DNA of 49,246 bases, from assembly GCA_023265015.1 (NCBI GenBank), contig JAHFUO010000001.1, forward strand, positions 48,472-97,717, read 5' to 3'. This document shows, piece after piece, positions 30,595 to 41,540 of this stretch; positions within the stretch are counted from its first letter, which is position 1, and every line of letters starts with the position of its first letter. The DNA comes from Acidobacteriota bacterium (GTDB lineage Bacteria; Acidobacteriota; Vicinamibacteria; Vicinamibacterales; UBA2999). A program made the position numbers and the translations under genes. The notes beneath the pieces are model-generated. The model made no database searches, was not told the DNA's origin, and worked only from the letters and a program-made list of their open reading frames with translations.

Positions 30595-32810
30595 ACCACC
30601 ATCTCGAGCTTCGCGTACTTCGCGCGAAGGGTTTTCTGCCCGACCGTATTGAACCGCACGAGCAACTTGATGTCGTCGGCAAGCTGCTCGACCGCGAGCA
30701 CGGTTCCAATCCCGAACTGAGGATGTTTCACGCGCACGCCCGGACGAAGCCCTGACGGCACCGACTGATCTTCGTCCGCGTACGAGTACTCCTGGTCCTC
30801 CTTGACCCGCCCGCGATAGCCGAAGCCCCTGCCATACGGGTTGGCGCGGAATTGAGAGAACGAGCTTTGCGGAGACAGGAACGTCGAGGGCACTTCTTCG
30901 ACGAGCTCCGCGGGGATCTCCTCGATGAACCGCGAAGGATCGGTGGACTGGTATTCGCCGAAGACCCGTCGCCGCGCGGCCGATGTCAGCACGAGTCGGC
31001 GCTGTGCCCTCGTGATGCCGACGTAGCACAGTCGCCGCTCCTCTTCGAGCTCCGCTTCGTCGTCGGTGGAGCGCGAATGCGGGAAGAGGCCCTCCTCGAG
31101 CCCGGCGATCGCGACCACTGGAAACTCCAGTCCTTTGGCGCTGTGCATCGTCATCATCAACACGCGCGCGTCGCGGGCGCCGGCCTCCTCATCCACGTCG
31201 GACAGCAGCGAGAGCTGGTCGACAAAGCCGGCGAGCGATGGCTCGGGATTTCTCGTCTCGTATTCACGTGCCGCCGAGACGAGCTCGGCGAGGTTTTCAA
31301 CACGGCTCTCCGCCTCCTCGCTTCGCTCCTCGCGCAGATCCCCGAGGTAGCCGCTCTGATCCAGCACCTTTCCGAGCGCAATCGACACGGACTCGCGAGC
31401 GGCCATCCCGGTCAGCGCGATGATGAGATCGCGGAATGCCGCGAGCGATGCGTTGGCGCGCGGCGCCAGCAGACGTCTGTCGATTGCATGCACCAGCCTG
31501 ACCCACAGCGAGTCGTTGCTGGCGACCGGTTGCAGGCCTGCCAGCGATTCCATGACGCCCTTGCCGACGCCGCGAGCCGGCACATTGATCACGCGCCGCA
31601 GGCTCACGTTGTCGTGGGGATTGAGCACCAGCCTGAGATACGCCAGGGCGTCCTTGATCTCCTTGCGCTCGTAGAACCGGACGTTGCCGATGATCTTGTA
31701 CGCGATCCCGGCCCGGCGCAGCGCGTCTTCCAACGTGCGCGACTGCGCATTCGTTCGATAGAGCACGGCGACCGTGTTCTCGATGTCGTCGTGAAGCGCC
31801 GTCTTTGACGTGCGCGCGATGAACTCGGCCTCATCGAGGTCATCACCGGCGCGGTAATACAGGATCTTGGCTCCGCCCTTTCGCTCGGTGTAGAGCCGCT
31901 TGTCCTTCCGATTCCGGTTCTGCGAGATGACCGACGAGGCAGCGTCGAGAATGACCTGGGTCGAACGGTAGTTGCGCTCCAGCTTCACGATCCGCGCCTC
32001 GGGAAAATCGTGCTCGAAGTCGAGGATGTTGCGCAGATCAGCGCCGCGCCACTTGTAGATGGATTGGTCCGGATCGCCCACCACGCAAAGGTTGCGATGT
32101 TTCGCGGCCAGCCGCTGGACCAGCAGGTACTGCGGCCGGTTCGTGTCCTGATACTCGTCGACCATCAGGAAGCGGAACTTCCCGCTGTATCGTTCGCGCA
32201 CCGACTCGGATTTCTCGAACAGCTCCACCGTCTTGAGAAGCAGATCGTCGAAGTCGAGCGCGTTCGCGTCCCGCAGCGCCTGTGCGTACAGCGCGTAGAG
32301 TTTCCCGATCTGCTCGTCGCGCGGGTTCCACGAGCTCGACGTGAAGACCTCGAGCCCTTCCATCCGGTTCTTGGCGTGGCTGATCCGCGACAGGGCCAGG
32401 CGCGGCTGCAGCGCGCTGTCGTCAGCGCCAATCTGACGCAAGGCCTGTTTCATGACAGTGAGCTGGTCGGTCGAATCGTAGATGACAAAGTCGCGGGACA
32501 GGCCGATGTGCGGCGCCTCACGCCGCAGGAGCCGGGCGCAGAGCGCGTGGAACGTCGAGATCCACATCCGCCGGCAGTCGACGCCCAGCAGCGTCTCGAC
32601 GCGCGTGCGCATTTCCTCCGCCGCCTTGTTCGTGAACGTGACCGCAAGTACGCGGTCCGGCTCCGAGATGCCTTCGCTGACGAGGTATGCGATGCGGTGC
32701 GCGATGACGCGCGTCTTGCCGGATCCCGCGCCGGCAAGAATCAGCAGCGGGCCGTCGGTGTGAAGAACAGCGTCCTGTTGTTCGGGATTGAGGGAGGAGA
32801 GAAGGTCCAT
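30591..32810 (-). CDS. pcrA: ATP-dependent DNA helicase PcrA/UvrD
   Basis: 739-aa SF1A 3'-5' helicase. Q-motif LNPEQQDAVLHTDGP, Walker A AGAGSGKT at 26-33, motif Ia TFTNKAAEEM, motif II VDEYQDTN, motif III GDPDQSIYKWRGA, motif IV NYRSTQVI, and motif VI YVGITRAQRRL. A C-terminal Tudor-like tail (VKHPQFGIGTVLAVEQL) of the kind that contacts RNA polymerase is present. Acts in mismatch and excision repair, and in clearing recombinase filaments. Confidence 0.96.
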   Translation of the reverse strand: MDLLSSLNPEQQDAVLHTDGPLLILAGAGSGKTRVIAHRIAYLVSEGISEPDRVLAVTFTNKAAEEMRTRVETLLGVDCRRMWISTFHALCARLLRREAPHIGLSRDFVIYDSTDQLTVMKQALRQIGADDSALQPRLALSRISHAKNRMEGLEVFTSSSWNPRDEQIGKLYALYAQALRDANALDFDDLLLKTVELFEKSESVRERYSGKFRFLMVDEYQDTNRPQYLLVQRLAAKHRNLCVVGDPDQSIYKWRGADLRNILDFEHDFPEARIVKLERNYRSTQVILDAASSVISQNRNRKDKRLYTERKGGAKILYYRAGDDLDEAEFIARTSKTALHDDIENTVAVLYRTNAQSRTLEDALRRAGIAYKIIGNVRFYERKEIKDALAYLRLVLNPHDNVSLRRVINVPARGVGKGVMESLAGLQPVASNDSLWVRLVHAIDRRLLAPRANASLAAFRDLIIALTGMAARESVSIALGKVLDQSGYLGDLREERSEEAESRVENLAELVSAAREYETRNPEPSLAGFVDQLSLLSDVDEEAGARDARVLMMTMHSAKGLEFPVVAIAGLEEGLFPHSRSTDDEAELEEERRLCYVGITRAQRRLVLTSAARRRVFGEYQSTDPSRFIEEIPAELVEEVPSTFLSPQSSFSQFRANPYGRGFGYRGRVKEDQEYSYADEDQSVPSGLRPGVRVKHPQFGIGTVLAVEQLADDIKLLVRFNTVGQKTLRAKYAKLEMVV

Positions 32811-32880
32811 TCAGCAAGCAGCCCGCAGCAGGCAGCGGGCAGTAAGGTACTCCTTCCGGCCGCCGGCTGCCGGCTGCCGG
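32811..32880. repeat. Inverted CAGC-rich element between glmS and pcrA
   Basis: Arms CAGCCCGCAGCAGGCAGCGG and (reverse) CCGCCGGCTGCCGGCTGCCG are separated by about 15 bp. Same family and same placement at a stop codon (ATAGCCGGCAGC on the minus strand after glmS) as the element between wzm and wzt. Confidence 0.75.
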
Positions 32881-34725
<1,845 letters not shown>

Positions 34726-34758
34726 ACGTCAGTTCCCCGTCTCCCGCCGGTCCCGCGC

Positions 34759-36165
34759 CTACCTCTTGGCGGGCGTTCCCTTCTTGCCCTTCTTGCGCGC
34801 CACCCACCCTTCGATATTCGACTGCCGGCCGCGGGCGATCGCAAGGGCGCCCGCCGGCACATCCTCGGTAATCGACGATCCGGCGCCCACATACGCGCCC
34901 TTGCCCACGCGGACGGGCGCAATGAGCTGTGTGTCGCTGCCGATGAAAGCCCCGTCCTCGATGATTGTCGCGTGCTTGCGCTCTCCGTCGTAGTTGCAGG
35001 TGATGGTCCCCGCCCCGACGTTGACGTTGGCGCCTATCGTGGCATCGCCGAGGTAGGCCAGGTGGTTCGCCTTCGAGCCCGGCCCCATCGTCGTCTTCTT
35101 CAACTCCACGAAATTTCCAATTTTCGCTCCCTCCCCTACCGCCGTTTCCGGCCGAAGATGGGCAAAGGGCCCGACTGACGCGCCTTCTGCAACCCGCGCA
35201 CCAATGATGAGGCAGAAGTTGTTGATCCTCACGCGATCCGCGATTTCCGAGTCGCGGATGCGGACGCTCCCCTGAATCTCGCAGGCCGACCCAATGCGCG
35301 TGTGTCCCTCGATGACCACACCCGGGTGGATCACTGTATCGGCGCCGATCTCGACGTCGGAATCGATGTAGGTCGTGGCGGGATCGACAATCGTCACGCC
35401 GGCGGCCATCAGCTCTTCATTCTTCGTCTGTCTCACGATGCTGCTCACTTCCGCGAGTTCGGTGCGGCTGTTGATGCCCCGGATTTCCTGTGCGTTCTCG
35501 ACAAGCAACGTTTCGACCGGCAGCCTGCGCCGCCGGTAGATGGCAACCAGGTCGGTCAGGTAGTACTCGCCCTGCGTGTTCTGAGACGCAATTGCGCGCA
35601 GCGCGTCGAACAGCGGCGCGAGGTCGAACGCGTAGATCCCGCTGTTGATCTCTCGAATCTTGCGGACGTTTGCCGCCGCGTCCCGCTCCTCGACGATCCG
35701 CGCGATGCGCCCCTTAGTACGAACAATCCGGCCGTACCCGTACGGCCGGTCGACGACGGCCGTGACCACTGTAGCCGCGGCGCCGGCGTTCTTGTGCGTC
35801 TCGAGCAGGCGCCTCAGCGTTGACGCCTTGAGGAGCGGCACATCGCCCGAGAGGAGGATGACCGTGCCCTTGCGACCAGCCAGGTGGGACTCCGCCTGCT
35901 GGACCGCATGGGCCGTCCCCAGCTGCGGCTCCTGAAGAGCGAAGTGGAAATTTCCGCGTTCCGCAAGACGGTCGCGGATCATGTCGGCGCGGTGACCCAC
36001 AATCAGCGTTGTCGTGGAGGGAAAAACCACGTCAGCCGCGCGCAGTGCGTACTCAATCATCGGCCGGCCGCCGACGCGATGAAGCACTTTCGGCAGCTGG
36101 GACTTCATTCGAGTCCCCTGCCCCGCGGCGAGGATCACGACGTGGACGTCAGCGAGGCCGGCCAT
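34759..36165 (-). CDS. glmU: Bifunctional UDP-GlcNAc pyrophosphorylase / GlcN-1-P acetyltransferase
   Basis: 468 aa. N-terminal uridyltransferase with LAAGQGTRMKSQLPKVLH, then a left-handed parallel beta-helix acetyltransferase domain (GPFAHLRPETAVGEGAKIGN; NYDGERKHATIIEDGAFIG). C-terminal tail is short and basic (RKKGKKGTPAKR). Feeds peptidoglycan and LPS synthesis with glmS. Confidence 0.97.
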   Translation of the reverse strand: MAGLADVHVVILAAGQGTRMKSQLPKVLHRVGGRPMIEYALRAADVVFPSTTTLIVGHRADMIRDRLAERGNFHFALQEPQLGTAHAVQQAESHLAGRKGTVILLSGDVPLLKASTLRRLLETHKNAGAAATVVTAVVDRPYGYGRIVRTKGRIARIVEERDAAANVRKIREINSGIYAFDLAPLFDALRAIASQNTQGEYYLTDLVAIYRRRRLPVETLLVENAQEIRGINSRTELAEVSSIVRQTKNEELMAAGVTIVDPATTYIDSDVEIGADTVIHPGVVIEGHTRIGSACEIQGSVRIRDSEIADRVRINNFCLIIGARVAEGASVGPFAHLRPETAVGEGAKIGNFVELKKTTMGPGSKANHLAYLGDATIGANVNVGAGTITCNYDGERKHATIIEDGAFIGSDTQLIAPVRVGKGAYVGAGSSITEDVPAGALAIARGRQSNIEGWVARKKGKKGTPAKR

Positions 36166-36169
36166 TCTG

Positions 36170-37018
36170 TCACTCGACCAACTTTTTTACGCGCTCTACC
36201 GCCGAGTACACGTCTCTTGCGGATCTGCCATACTTTTGAGCGACTCGTAGGAGCGCTGCCCGCCGAGAAATCTCCACGTGTTTGGTTATTCGCACAAATT
36301 CTTCGGAAAGGTCCCTGTCACTAGCATCTATCACATTGATTTTAAGTGCTTTAACTATAGGACCTACGACGACAGTGAACTCGCCGCGCGGTGTTAAAAG
36401 AACCCCTGCGAGGTCACCAGAAGTCCCTCTGAGAAACTCCTGGTGCACCTTGGTGAGCTCACGGCCGAGCAGTATTGGTCGTTTGCCAAATACTAGAGCG
36501 GCCTCCAACAAGGCAGCTCGAATTCGATGCGGAGCTTCGAAGAAGGAAAACGTATGCTCGACTTTTGCGAGTTCCGAGAACCACAGTTTACGGGCCCTCG
36601 CCCTATTTGGAGCGAAGCCGTACATCGTAAAGGGAACCATCGGAAACCCCGATCCGATGAGAGCGGTGAGCGGAGCGCTGGCGCCAGGGATCGGGTCAAC
36701 GCTTATACCCCTGTCGATACAGGCCTGCACCAGCTCGAGCCCCGGATCCGACACGCCGGGTGTGCCTGCGTCGGTGACCAGCGCGACCGTTTCTCCCGCC
36801 TCGAGGCGGGCGAGGAGCTGGGGAAGGCGCGCGCGCGTGTTGTGCTCGTGAAAGCTGACCGTTCGCGCCTGAATCGAGTGATGCGCCAGCAGGCGCGCAG
36901 TTCGTCTGGTGTCCTCGGCCGCGATGACATCCACTGAGCGCAGCACCCGAAGCGCGCGAAGCGTGATGTCCTCGAGATTGCCGATGGGGGTCGCGACCAC
37001 GTACAACGTGCCGGACAT
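36170..37018 (-). CDS. rsmI: 16S rRNA 2'-O-ribose C1402 methyltransferase RsmI
   Basis: 282 aa. N-terminal TPIGNLEDITLRAL and DAGTPGVSDPG (SAM site) are the RsmI hallmarks; FFEAPHRI is also typical. Methylates the ribose of C1402 at the decoding centre. GC content falls to about half in 36180-36620 and to under 40% at 36301-36360, against roughly 65% in neighbours, so the C-terminal two thirds has different codon use. The protein motifs remain intact. glmU starts 4 bp after its stop. Confidence 0.94.
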   Translation of the reverse strand: MSGTLYVVATPIGNLEDITLRALRVLRSVDVIAAEDTRRTARLLAHHSIQARTVSFHEHNTRARLPQLLARLEAGETVALVTDAGTPGVSDPGLELVQACIDRGISVDPIPGASAPLTALIGSGFPMVPFTMYGFAPNRARARKLWFSELAKVEHTFSFFEAPHRIRAALLEAALVFGKRPILLGRELTKVHQEFLRGTSGDLAGVLLTPRGEFTVVVGPIVKALKINVIDASDRDLSEEFVRITKHVEISRRAALLRVAQKYGRSARDVYSAVERVKKLVE

Positions 37019-37099
37019 CAGGTAGGACGGTAGATTATTGTACCATTCCGGGATGTGCGCTCCCCGATTGATGGCACTGAGCGCCAGTCATGATCACGC

Positions 37100-38758
37100 A
37101 TGTACCCATCGGAGCCCTTTCCTCATTTTGTCGACGACTACCTCGCGTACTTGCACGAGGTATGTCCGACCCAGGCGACCCTGGACGGCAGCCACCAGCA
37201 TGACGATCTCCTCGAAGACCTGAGCCGTCCCGGCGTCGATACCCACATTCGCGCGCTCTCGGGCTTCGGCCGCCGCCTCCACCAGATTGAGGCCGGCGCG
37301 CTGCCGCCAGTCGAGCGCATCGAGCATCCCATCGTCGCCGCGAACATCGACGCGCGGATGTTCGACTTCGAAGAGGTGCGCAACTGGGAGCGCAACCCGC
37401 AGCTGTACGCGGACATCATCGGCATGAGCCTCGCCGGCCAGGCGCTGTTTGCCTACGCGCCCGAAGCGGATCGCGCCCGGCGCATCGTGTCGAAGCTCCG
37501 GCAGGTGCCGCGGCTGGTCCAGTCGGCGCGCGACAACATCAAGGATTGCCCCGGCATCTTCGTCAAGACGGGCCTCGAGAGCTGGCGCGGCATTCTCAAG
37601 TTCATCGATTCCGACCTGCCCCGCGCATTCTCGGCGCTGGACGATCTGCACATCCTCGGCGATCTTGCGGACACCTCCACGGAGGCGTCGACGGCGGTGA
37701 AGTCGTACATCGAGTACCTGGAGAGCGATCTCGCGCCGCGTGCGAAAGCGTCGTTCCGGCTCGGGCGCGAGAAATTCGAGAAGAAGCTGAAGCTGGAAGA
37801 GGGCATCACGCTCTCGTCTGAGAAACTGCTGGCGATCGCGCTGCGCGAGATGCACGACGTGCAGGAGGAATTTCGGAGCGCCGCTGGACGCGTGAATGGC
37901 GGCGATCCCGCTGCCGCGTGGCGCGAGGCCAAGGAGCAGCACCCTGCACCGGGGGAAGCGGTGAAGGCCGCGCAGGCACAAGTCAGGGAGCTCGAGGAGT
38001 TTCTCCGTCGCCAGGCGATCGTCTCGATGCCGGACGCGGAGCCGGTCGTCGTGGCGCCGACGCCCGAATTCCTCCGGTGGACCTTCGCGTCGATGTGGAC
38101 GCCGGGTCCGTTCGAAACGAAGCCGAGCTGCGCGTATTACTACCTGACCGACGTCGATCGAAGCTGGCCTCCCGAACGCCAGGAAGAGCACATGCGGGAT
38201 TTCAATTTCCCGACGCTCTGGAACATCTCCATTCACGAGGTCTACCCGGGTCACTTCCTGCACTACCAGCATCTGCGTCAGGTCGACTCCAAGGTGCGCA
38301 AGTCGACGTTCTTTGCGCCCGCGTCGGCGATCGAAGGATGGGCGCATTACTGCGAGCAGATGATGATGGAGGCCGGCTTCCGGCGGAACGAGCCCGCGAT
38401 CAGGCTCGGCCAGCTGGCGGAAGCGCTGGTCCGCCTTGCGAGGTTCGTCGTCAGCATCCGCCTGCACTGCGAGGACATGTCGGTTGAGCAGGGGATGCGC
38501 TTCTTTCGCGACGAAGCGTTTCTCGAGGAAGGCTCGGCGCGCCGGGAGGCGGAGCGCGGTACGTTCGACCCGACGTATCTCGTGTACTCGGCCGGCAAGC
38601 TGATGATGTTGAAGCTGCGCCGCGACTACAAGGACCAGCAGGGAGGCAAGTACTCGTTGCGAGCCTTTCACGACGCGGTGCTCGCCCAGGGGAGCGCGCC
38701 ATTTCCGGCGCTCAGGCGGTTGCTGCTGAACGACGCGTCCGACGCGGTACTGGAGTGA
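37100..38758 (+). CDS. DUF885 family putative metallopeptidase
   Basis: 552 aa, no signal peptide. It carries the DUF885 zinc-type motif HEVYPGHFLHY (HExxxGH) near residues 379-389 and the downstream EGWAHYCEQMM that supplies the third ligand in this family. Related to gluzincin-like carboxypeptidases; substrate unknown. The intergenic space to rsmI (81 bp, divergent) should contain promoters, but none is clear. The ATG at 37100 lacks an obvious Shine-Dalgarno. Confidence 0.85.
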   Translation: MYPSEPFPHFVDDYLAYLHEVCPTQATLDGSHQHDDLLEDLSRPGVDTHIRALSGFGRRLHQIEAGALPPVERIEHPIVAANIDARMFDFEEVRNWERNPQLYADIIGMSLAGQALFAYAPEADRARRIVSKLRQVPRLVQSARDNIKDCPGIFVKTGLESWRGILKFIDSDLPRAFSALDDLHILGDLADTSTEASTAVKSYIEYLESDLAPRAKASFRLGREKFEKKLKLEEGITLSSEKLLAIALREMHDVQEEFRSAAGRVNGGDPAAAWREAKEQHPAPGEAVKAAQAQVRELEEFLRRQAIVSMPDAEPVVVAPTPEFLRWTFASMWTPGPFETKPSCAYYYLTDVDRSWPPERQEEHMRDFNFPTLWNISIHEVYPGHFLHYQHLRQVDSKVRKSTFFAPASAIEGWAHYCEQMMMEAGFRRNEPAIRLGQLAEALVRLARFVVSIRLHCEDMSVEQGMRFFRDEAFLEEGSARREAERGTFDPTYLVYSAGKLMMLKLRRDYKDQQGGKYSLRAFHDAVLAQGSAPFPALRRLLLNDASDAVLE

Positions 38759-38764
38759 TTTGAC

Positions 38765-39166
38765 GTGCCGTTGTACGAATACGAATGTGACGCGTGCGGC
38801 CGTCGATTCGAGATCATTCAGAAGTTTTCGGATCCGCCGCCCGAGACGTGCAGGCTCTGCGGAAAGGGGCCGGCGCGCCGCCTCATGTCGTCGCCCGCCA
38901 TCCAGTTCAAGGGCACCGGCTTTTACATCACCGACTACACCCAGAAAGAGAAAGGGAGGTCAGACGATTCGTCGTCGAAGACTCCGGAAAACAAAGGCAG
39001 CGATGCCGCGAAAAGCGAGACGACGAAGTCCGACAGCGGCGGTTCGGGAACCACCGAGACCAGCACGAAGAGTGATACGAAGAGTGACACGGCGGGATCG
39101 TCGACGAGCTCCGCGTCGACGAGCGGTACGTCGAAGGAGTCGTCGAGCGGTACGCCGAAGGAATAG
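38765..39166 (+). CDS. FmdB-type zinc ribbon protein with disordered Ser/Thr tail
   Basis: 133 aa from GTG 38765; the Shine-Dalgarno GGAG lies in the last codons of the DUF885 gene. Residues 1-40 are the FmdB/CxxC zinc ribbon (MPLYEYECDACGRRFE and CRLCGKGPARRLMS). From about residue 60 the chain is almost only Ser, Thr, Gly, Lys, Asp and Glu (e.g. KSDTKSDTAGSSTSSASTSG), surely unstructured. Function not known; FmdB-type proteins are often called putative regulatory proteins. Confidence 0.88.
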   Translation: MPLYEYECDACGRRFEIIQKFSDPPPETCRLCGKGPARRLMSSPAIQFKGTGFYITDYTQKEKGRSDDSSSKTPENKGSDAAKSETTKSDSGGSGTTETSTKSDTKSDTAGSSTSSASTSGTSKESSSGTPKE

Positions 39167-39172
39167 ATCGGG

Positions 39173-40078
39173 CTACGGGCGTGAGCCGGCGCCGGCCTTC
39201 AGATCGAGCGTCTCCAGGTACCGCCGGAACGGTTCCGCGAGGTCCGGACGACGCAGCGCGAAGTACACCAGCGCCTTCAGGAATCCCAGCTTGTTTCCGG
39301 TGTCGTGGCGGACGCCGTCGATCTCGCACACGTAAATCGGCCGGGAGCGCAGCAGGTGGCGCAGCCCGTTGGTAAGCTGGATCTCGCCGGTCTGATCGCT
39401 CGCCATGGCCGACAGCGACGGGAAGATGTCCGGCGTGAGAATGTAGCGGCCGATGATGGCGAGGTTCGACGGCGCGTCCTCGCGCCGCGGCTTCTCGACG
39501 AGATCGCTGATCCGGTACACGCCTCGCCCCAGGTTGCCTGCGGATTCGTCGATCTTGACGACACCGTAGCTCGAGACGTCCTCGGCCGGCACGCGCTCCA
39601 CCGCGAGCACCGGCCCGTCGACGCGCTGATACACGTCGATCAGCTGCTTCAACGCCGGCGGATTCGCGTCGATCACGTCGTCGCCGAGGATCACCGCGAA
39701 AGGTTCGTCGCCAATCAGGTTCTGCGCGACGAGCACGGCGTGCCCAAGGCCGAGCGGCTCGCCCTGGCGCACGTATGCCACGTTGATCAGCCGCGTGATC
39801 TTGCGGATCTCCTCGAGCTGCTCGGTCTTGCCGCGCTGCTCGAGATAGCTTTCGAGCTCCACGGCGACATCGAAGTGATCCTCGATGGCATTCTTGCCCC
39901 GGCCGGTGACGATGAGGATGTTGTCGACGCCGGATTGCACCGCTTCCTCGACGCCGTACTGGATGACCGGCTTGTCGACCAGCACCAGCATCTCTTTTGG
40001 CTGCGCCTTGGTTGCCGGGAGAAAGCGCGTGCCGAGGCCCGCGGCAGGGAAGACGGCCTTGCGGATCGTGCCAGCCAT
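39173..40078 (-). CDS. galU: UTP-glucose-1-phosphate uridylyltransferase
   Basis: 301 aa from ATG 40078 (a second ATG at 40087 adds three residues). N-terminal [20 protein letters not shown] is the GalU signature with the nucleotide-binding Gly-rich loop and catalytic Lys. Makes UDP-glucose for surface polysaccharides, fitting the LPS genes elsewhere in the window. Convergent with the FmdB gene (6 bp) and divergent from serS. Confidence 0.95.
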   Translation of the reverse strand: MAGTIRKAVFPAAGLGTRFLPATKAQPKEMLVLVDKPVIQYGVEEAVQSGVDNILIVTGRGKNAIEDHFDVAVELESYLEQRGKTEQLEEIRKITRLINVAYVRQGEPLGLGHAVLVAQNLIGDEPFAVILGDDVIDANPPALKQLIDVYQRVDGPVLAVERVPAEDVSSYGVVKIDESAGNLGRGVYRISDLVEKPRREDAPSNLAIIGRYILTPDIFPSLSAMASDQTGEIQLTNGLRHLLRSRPIYVCEIDGVRHDTGNKLGFLKALVYFALRRPDLAEPFRRYLETLDLKAGAGSRP

Positions 40079-40140
40079 GCGTGCCATCGTATCGCAGGAG
40101 CGCTGTTGTAGGATGGGACCGCGGCAGCCGCCGTCACCCG

Positions 40141-41427
40141 ATGATCGATCCCGCGCATCTTCGAGAGAACCTCGAATCCGTCCGAACCGCATTGCACAAG
40201 CGCGGCCTCGACATGACCGCCGAGCTCGAGGGCCTCGCGGCGCTGGAGTCCCGGCGCCGCCGTCTGCTGCCGGAGATCGAAGGATTGAAGCGCGAGCAGA
40301 ACACCGGGGGCGACGAAGTCGCGCGCGCGCGCCGGCAGGGACTGCCGATCACGCAGATCCAGGAAGCCGGCCGCCAGCGGGCGCAGCAGATCAAGGTGAT
40401 GAGCATCGAGCTCGACACGATCGAGCAACAGCGGAATCGCGGGCTGCTCACGATCCCGAACCTGCCGCACGAGAGCGTGCCGGTGGGGAAGGCCGCCGGC
40501 GACAACACGGAAGTCCGTCGCATCGGCACGCCGAAACAGTTCAGCTTCCCGCCGCAGGCACACTGGGATATCGGGCCGGCGCTCGGCGTCATCGATTTCG
40601 AGCGCGGGACGAAGATTGCGGGCGCGCGCTTCACCGTGCTCGTCGGCCAGGGCGCGCGGCTCGCGCGCGCGCTGATCAACTTCATGCTCGACCTCCACAC
40701 GAAGCAGCACGGCTACACGGAGATCGAGCCGCCGTTCATGGCGAACAGCGCATCGCTCGTCGGGACGGGCAACCTGCCAAAGTTCGAAGCGGACCTGTTC
40801 AAGATCGCCGGCGACTGGGATCTGTACATGGTGCCGACCGCCGAGGTCCCGCTCACCAACATGCACCGCGGCGAGATCCTCGACGGCCGCGCGCTGCCGA
40901 TCCGCTACACCGCATATACCCCGTGCTTTCGCAGCGAAGCGGGATCGTACGGCGCCGACGTGCGCGGCCTGATTCGCCAGCACCAGTTCGACAAGGTGGA
41001 ACTGATGGTCTTTACGACGCCCGAGGAGTCGTACGCCGAGCTCGAGCGGCTCACGGGCAACGCGGAAGAAGTGTTGAAGCGCCTCGAGCTGCCGTACCGC
41101 ACGGTGTTGCTGTGTTCCGGCGACATGGGGTTCGCGTCGGCCAAGACGTACGATATCGAGGTGTGGCTGCCGAGCCAGCAGACGTACCGGGAAATTTCGT
41201 CGTGCAGCAACACGGAGGCGTTCCAGGCACGGCGCGCGAACATCAAGTACCGGGCGGGCGGCAGCGGAAAGGCGGAATTCGTCCACACGCTGAACGGCTC
41301 CGGCCTGGCGGTCGGGCGAACGTTGATCGCGCTTCTCGAGAACTATCAGCAGGAAGACGGGTCGGTCATCGTCCCCGTGGCGCTGCGGCCATACATGGAC
41401 GGTCTCGAGAGGATCACGAGACAATAG
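40141..41427 (+). CDS. serS: Seryl-tRNA synthetase
   Basis: 428 aa from ATG 40141 ([20 protein letters not shown]). Class II synthetase with the N-terminal two-helix arm that grips the long variable loop of tRNA-Ser, motif 2 [20 protein letters not shown] and motif 3 with [13 protein letters not shown]. Its stop is followed by a palindrome and by the 5' part of a tRNA-Ser gene. Confidence 0.97.
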   Translation: MIDPAHLRENLESVRTALHKRGLDMTAELEGLAALESRRRRLLPEIEGLKREQNTGGDEVARARRQGLPITQIQEAGRQRAQQIKVMSIELDTIEQQRNRGLLTIPNLPHESVPVGKAAGDNTEVRRIGTPKQFSFPPQAHWDIGPALGVIDFERGTKIAGARFTVLVGQGARLARALINFMLDLHTKQHGYTEIEPPFMANSASLVGTGNLPKFEADLFKIAGDWDLYMVPTAEVPLTNMHRGEILDGRALPIRYTAYTPCFRSEAGSYGADVRGLIRQHQFDKVELMVFTTPEESYAELERLTGNAEEVLKRLELPYRTVLLCSGDMGFASAKTYDIEVWLPSQQTYREISSCSNTEAFQARRANIKYRAGGSGKAEFVHTLNGSGLAVGRTLIALLENYQQEDGSVIVPVALRPYMDGLERITRQ

Positions 41428-41462
41428 GAGGGGTCAGGGGTACCCCTGACCCCTGACCCCTG
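41428..41462. repeat. GGGGTCAGGGG palindrome after serS
   Basis: A perfect inverted repeat with 11-bp arms (GGGGTCAGGGG, TA centre; 41430-41453), followed by one more direct CTGACCCC. It could act as a terminator-like structure for serS, but there is no T-run. Confidence 0.7.
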
Positions 41463-41467
41463 CTTGT

Positions 41468-41509
41468 GGAGGGATGGCCGAGTGGTTGATGGCGGCGGTC
41501 TTGAAAACC
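41468..41509 (+). pseudogene. Truncated tRNA-Ser(UGA), 5' part only
   Basis: The 5' part is textbook: acceptor GGAGGGA (41468-41474), TG, D-arm GCC-GAGTGGTTGAT-GGC, and an anticodon loop CTTGAAA with anticodon TGA at 41502-41504. Pairing in the 3' anticodon stem fails after ACC at 41509. The expected long variable arm, T-arm (GTTCGAATC) and TCCCTCC acceptor strand are absent downstream. The peroxidase gene stop lies only 32 bp further on. So it is a broken or chimeric tRNA, unless the missing half was lost in assembly. Confidence 0.75.
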
Positions 41510-41540
41510 CGATCGGGCGTTCTTCGGTGGCTGATCGGTC

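Noticed and set aside
34726-34758. Possible glmS ribozyme or riboswitch leader
   Set aside because: Only 33 bp separate glmU and glmS, too short for a glmS ribozyme, and no matching core was seen.
37019-37099. Divergent promoter pair between rsmI and the DUF885 gene
   Set aside because: Promoters must exist here or nearby, but no -35/-10 pair was good enough to report.
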